A stretch of DNA of 45,232 nucleotides from Paraglomus occultum (taxonomy: Eukaryota > Glomeromycota > Glomeromycetes > Paraglomerales > Paraglomeraceae): assembly GCA_910592205.1 (NCBI GenBank), contig CAJVPJ010000096.1, positions 1-45,232 on the forward strand, written 5' to 3'. The notes beneath the pieces are model-generated. The model did not search any database, had not been told where the DNA came from, and saw nothing but the letters and a program-made list of their open reading frames with translations. Position numbers and translations under genes: made by a program. Position 1 is the first letter of the stretch. Every line of letters begins with the position of its first letter. Positions 43,363 through 45,232 of this stretch are shown in pieces.

Positions 43363-44795
43363 TCAAAACTTCCTCCTCTGATTTCTCCAATAACAATTGT
43401 GAAACTTCAGTTGCTTCCTGCCAAGTGGCAACCTTTCAGACACGTATTTCTCAAAGTCTTTTAATTAACAATAATCCTATCAGTACATTATAAAACACCC
43501 GAATATGAGTTGCATAGAGATAATGCGACACCCACCAGCGTCAACGTCATCCGCTTCATCTTCTTCACGTACTAATCTCGACTCTAACTTTTTTCCAGAA
43601 GTAGATATAACCTGGAAGATGTTAAATGCCAATCAGATCATTAATAAATATAACGCGATATCACTTTTTACGCAGTTGAACATAAAACCTACGTCCGTCT
43701 CATCTGATAATGAAATGTACTCTGGAGCACCGCTCACTGCCCGCTGTCGCAGCATTTCTCGTTTCTTCTTAGCCGCATGAATTGTAGCAGGGTCAGGAAT
43801 ACCCGTTATGGGACCTACATAACGCCAATATCCGTACGTGATGTGAATAATTGTGTAAAATATGTGCACGAAATTTTGCGTAAACCCAGTTGACTGACAG
43901 AAATAATTAAGCACACCTGTTCCAATAGTTGAAGGAAACTTCTCTGCAACCAAAGCATCTTCGGTAAACGATGGAGGCGTGTTTGGTGTGCTTTCTTTCA
44001 ACTGAGACAATATTTCCTTTGTATATGTTGGTGCTTCAGTACCACTCTCCAAATTCTTAGGTAAAGAACGCCTAAGTTGATCAAAATGAATTAGTGCGAT
44101 TTAGACATAGTATATAATCAAGCAAAAGTAGTAAAATACTCACACATCCAAATACAATTTTCGTGGCTTTGTACCGGGCGTCCGTCTATTCGCTTGGACC
44201 TTTGATACATAGACCTCCCCACCTTCATCCTGCAAGTATCCGAATAAGAAGAATATATTAATTTGATTTATTCCTTCCAATACTGATGGGACTGCAGGCT
44301 ATGTTGTCTCTTTCTCAATGGAGAACCAAACAAGGTGACTCGATCAAGTATCTATCGCAACATAGTGCTCTCTTACACTTAAAAGGTACTCCATTCGTCT
44401 TAGACAACAGCCAGTTCATCCTCTCCTACCTCAGAAAATCCCAACGCTTCCTTGCGTTCGAGACATACATCCCCACAACAGGTACCACATAACATCCACC
44501 ATTCACAAAGAGGCTAAGATCCTACCTCTTCAATCCCAAAGCTTAGCTTTACATGTGATTTTAACTTTTTTGTTTTCTTTGTTAGGGTTGCTGGAGTTGC
44601 TGGGGTCGTTGTGGTTGTTGCGGTTGACAGCAGCAACGATTGATCTGGTTGAATGGAAGAGGATCAGTGTAAGTAGTGCAGAGTAGGGACAAGATTGAGA
44701 AAGAAAGGCGTACCAGATATAGAATCAGCGTCTTCGTCATCGACTGTGACTTTCTTGCGTATGTTTCTGGTTTTCGGTTTTCTGATCGGAAGCAT
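43363..44795 (-). CDS. NTR2: NTR2/PAXBP1-type spliceosome factor, seven exons
   Basis: Minus-strand exons 44795-44714, 44644-44526, 44229-44144, 44071-43917, 43814-43693, 43611-43536 and 43457-43363 sum to 735 nt (244 residues). Family features are the basic N-terminus (RKPKTRNIRKKVTVDDEDAD), KLKSHVKLSFGIEE joined to DEGGEVYVSK, PTYTKEILSQLKESTPNTPP, GIPDPATIHAAKKKREMLRQ, EYISLSDE, SRLVREEDEADDV and FEKYVSERLPLGRK. Ntr2 acts with Ntr1 and the helicase Prp43 to disassemble the spliceosome. Phases agree throughout, but the last 15 residues are unlike the family and another frame there is open to about 43163, so the 3' end is uncertain. Confidence 0.75.
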
Positions 44796-45157
44796 TATTA
44801 TTATCGTTATTATTATTTTATATATTTGCTTTCGAGAATTAGATGCGTTGTGCTTATTCTCACGTGATTAATGAATTTGTTCGAAAATTTTGATTGGTTC
44901 TTACAAGCATGCACATAAGGATTTAATTTACGGTAATGTCAGTCACTCGCCCTAATTTAATGACCAGAGTTAAAACATTAAAAAGTTACATTTGACGTCA
45001 ACTAGAAATCGCACGCGTAACGCAGTATCCATGTCGTTCTGAGCATTTACGGTCGATAATCCATTGTACATTTGTAAGTGATACGGTTTACTGTTCATTC
45101 TTACGTTGTCGATATCATATCTACTCGCAGTTTAAGCTATAATGCTGATATTTACTA
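44796..45157. other. Upstream region of the NTR2-like gene
   Basis: Promoter-side spacer with an ATT/ATA-rich tract directly upstream of the start codon. Nothing else is recognised. Confidence 0.4.
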
Positions 45158-45232
45158 CACAGTGACATTCACTTTAACGAAGGGGTCCGTTCCATTAGAA
45201 AAAAAATCCTAAAACTTCGTTATTCTGAATGT
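45158..45232. mobile_element. Short pogo-type MITE, cut by the window end
   Basis: Starts with CACAGTGACATTCACTTTAA, continuing CGAAG, preceded by TA (45156-45157). The last bases of the window (CTTCGTTATTCTGAATGT) are an imperfect reverse complement of ACATTCACTTTAACGAAG, so the right terminal repeat is almost complete and only a CACTGTG end is missing. The predicted full length is about 82 bp. Confidence 0.75.

Noticed and set aside
1-45232. tRNA, rRNA or CRISPR features
   Set aside because: I looked for TpsiC-like GGTTCRA motifs, rRNA-like blocks and regularly spaced repeats and saw none that hold up. A tRNAscan-SE run would settle the tRNA question.

Overview
The window looks like nuclear DNA of a filamentous fungus, most likely an arbuscular mycorrhizal fungus (Glomeromycotina) or a close relative. 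It is AT-rich, and its genes have many short GT-AG introns. It carries orthologues of fungal genes (myosin essential light chain Cdc4, RIC8, spliceosome factor NTR2, OPA3), many decayed DDE transposons, and a local expansion of kinase-like genes fused to long tetratricopeptide (TPR) arrays. The assignment rests on gene content and on remembered resemblance to Rhizophagus-type families; it is an inference.

Layout. 1-2240 is a transposon graveyard with two pogo/Tigger-like transposase relics and a Tc1-like one. 2669-3531 (+) is a five-exon OPA3 homologue; it converges on a six-exon CFAP410/C21orf2-like leucine-rich-repeat gene (3951-5816, -). 7646-10201 (+) and 10840-13163 (-) are two kinase-TPR genes lying tail to tail. 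13363-14177 (+) is a Cdc4-type myosin light chain, converging on a nine-exon RIC8 gene (14337-16621, -). 19015-20883 (+) is a third kinase-TPR gene. 21090-22686 (-) is a broken zinc-finger gene split by a pogo-type MITE, abutting a fragment of a major-facilitator transporter. 23480-27190 (+) is an intronless 1236-residue protein with a divergent U-box/RING-like segment and the same TPR module. 27191-32114 is mostly non-coding with a MITE, direct repeats and a small secreted-protein gene. 32115-34092 (+) is the fourth kinase-TPR gene. 35966-38452 (-) is a trypsin-like protease homologue with a C-terminal membrane anchor. 41438-42840 (-) holds a coiled-coil gene and fragments of unknown genes. 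43363-44795 (-) is an NTR2-like gene. A pogo-type TIR starts at 45158 and runs off the end.

How the genes relate. The housekeeping genes (OPA3, CFAP410-like, Cdc4, RIC8, NTR2) are unrelated neighbours. The striking part is the accessory set. Four kinase-TPR paralogues share the same exon plan (exon 2 always 64 nt, exon 3 always 173 nt). They differ in repeat number (6 to 13 full TPRs), and two show decayed or shifted repeats after the present stop. A fifth gene joins the same repeat to a different N-terminus. Rapidly changing, self-similar repeat arrays behind a signalling domain are the architecture expected of fungal immune-like or self/non-self receptors. That role is a hypothesis, not something the sequence proves.

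Intron models were built by hand. Each was checked for GT-AG (or GC-AG) ends, for phase agreement and for a total coding length divisible by three. None has been checked against transcripts.
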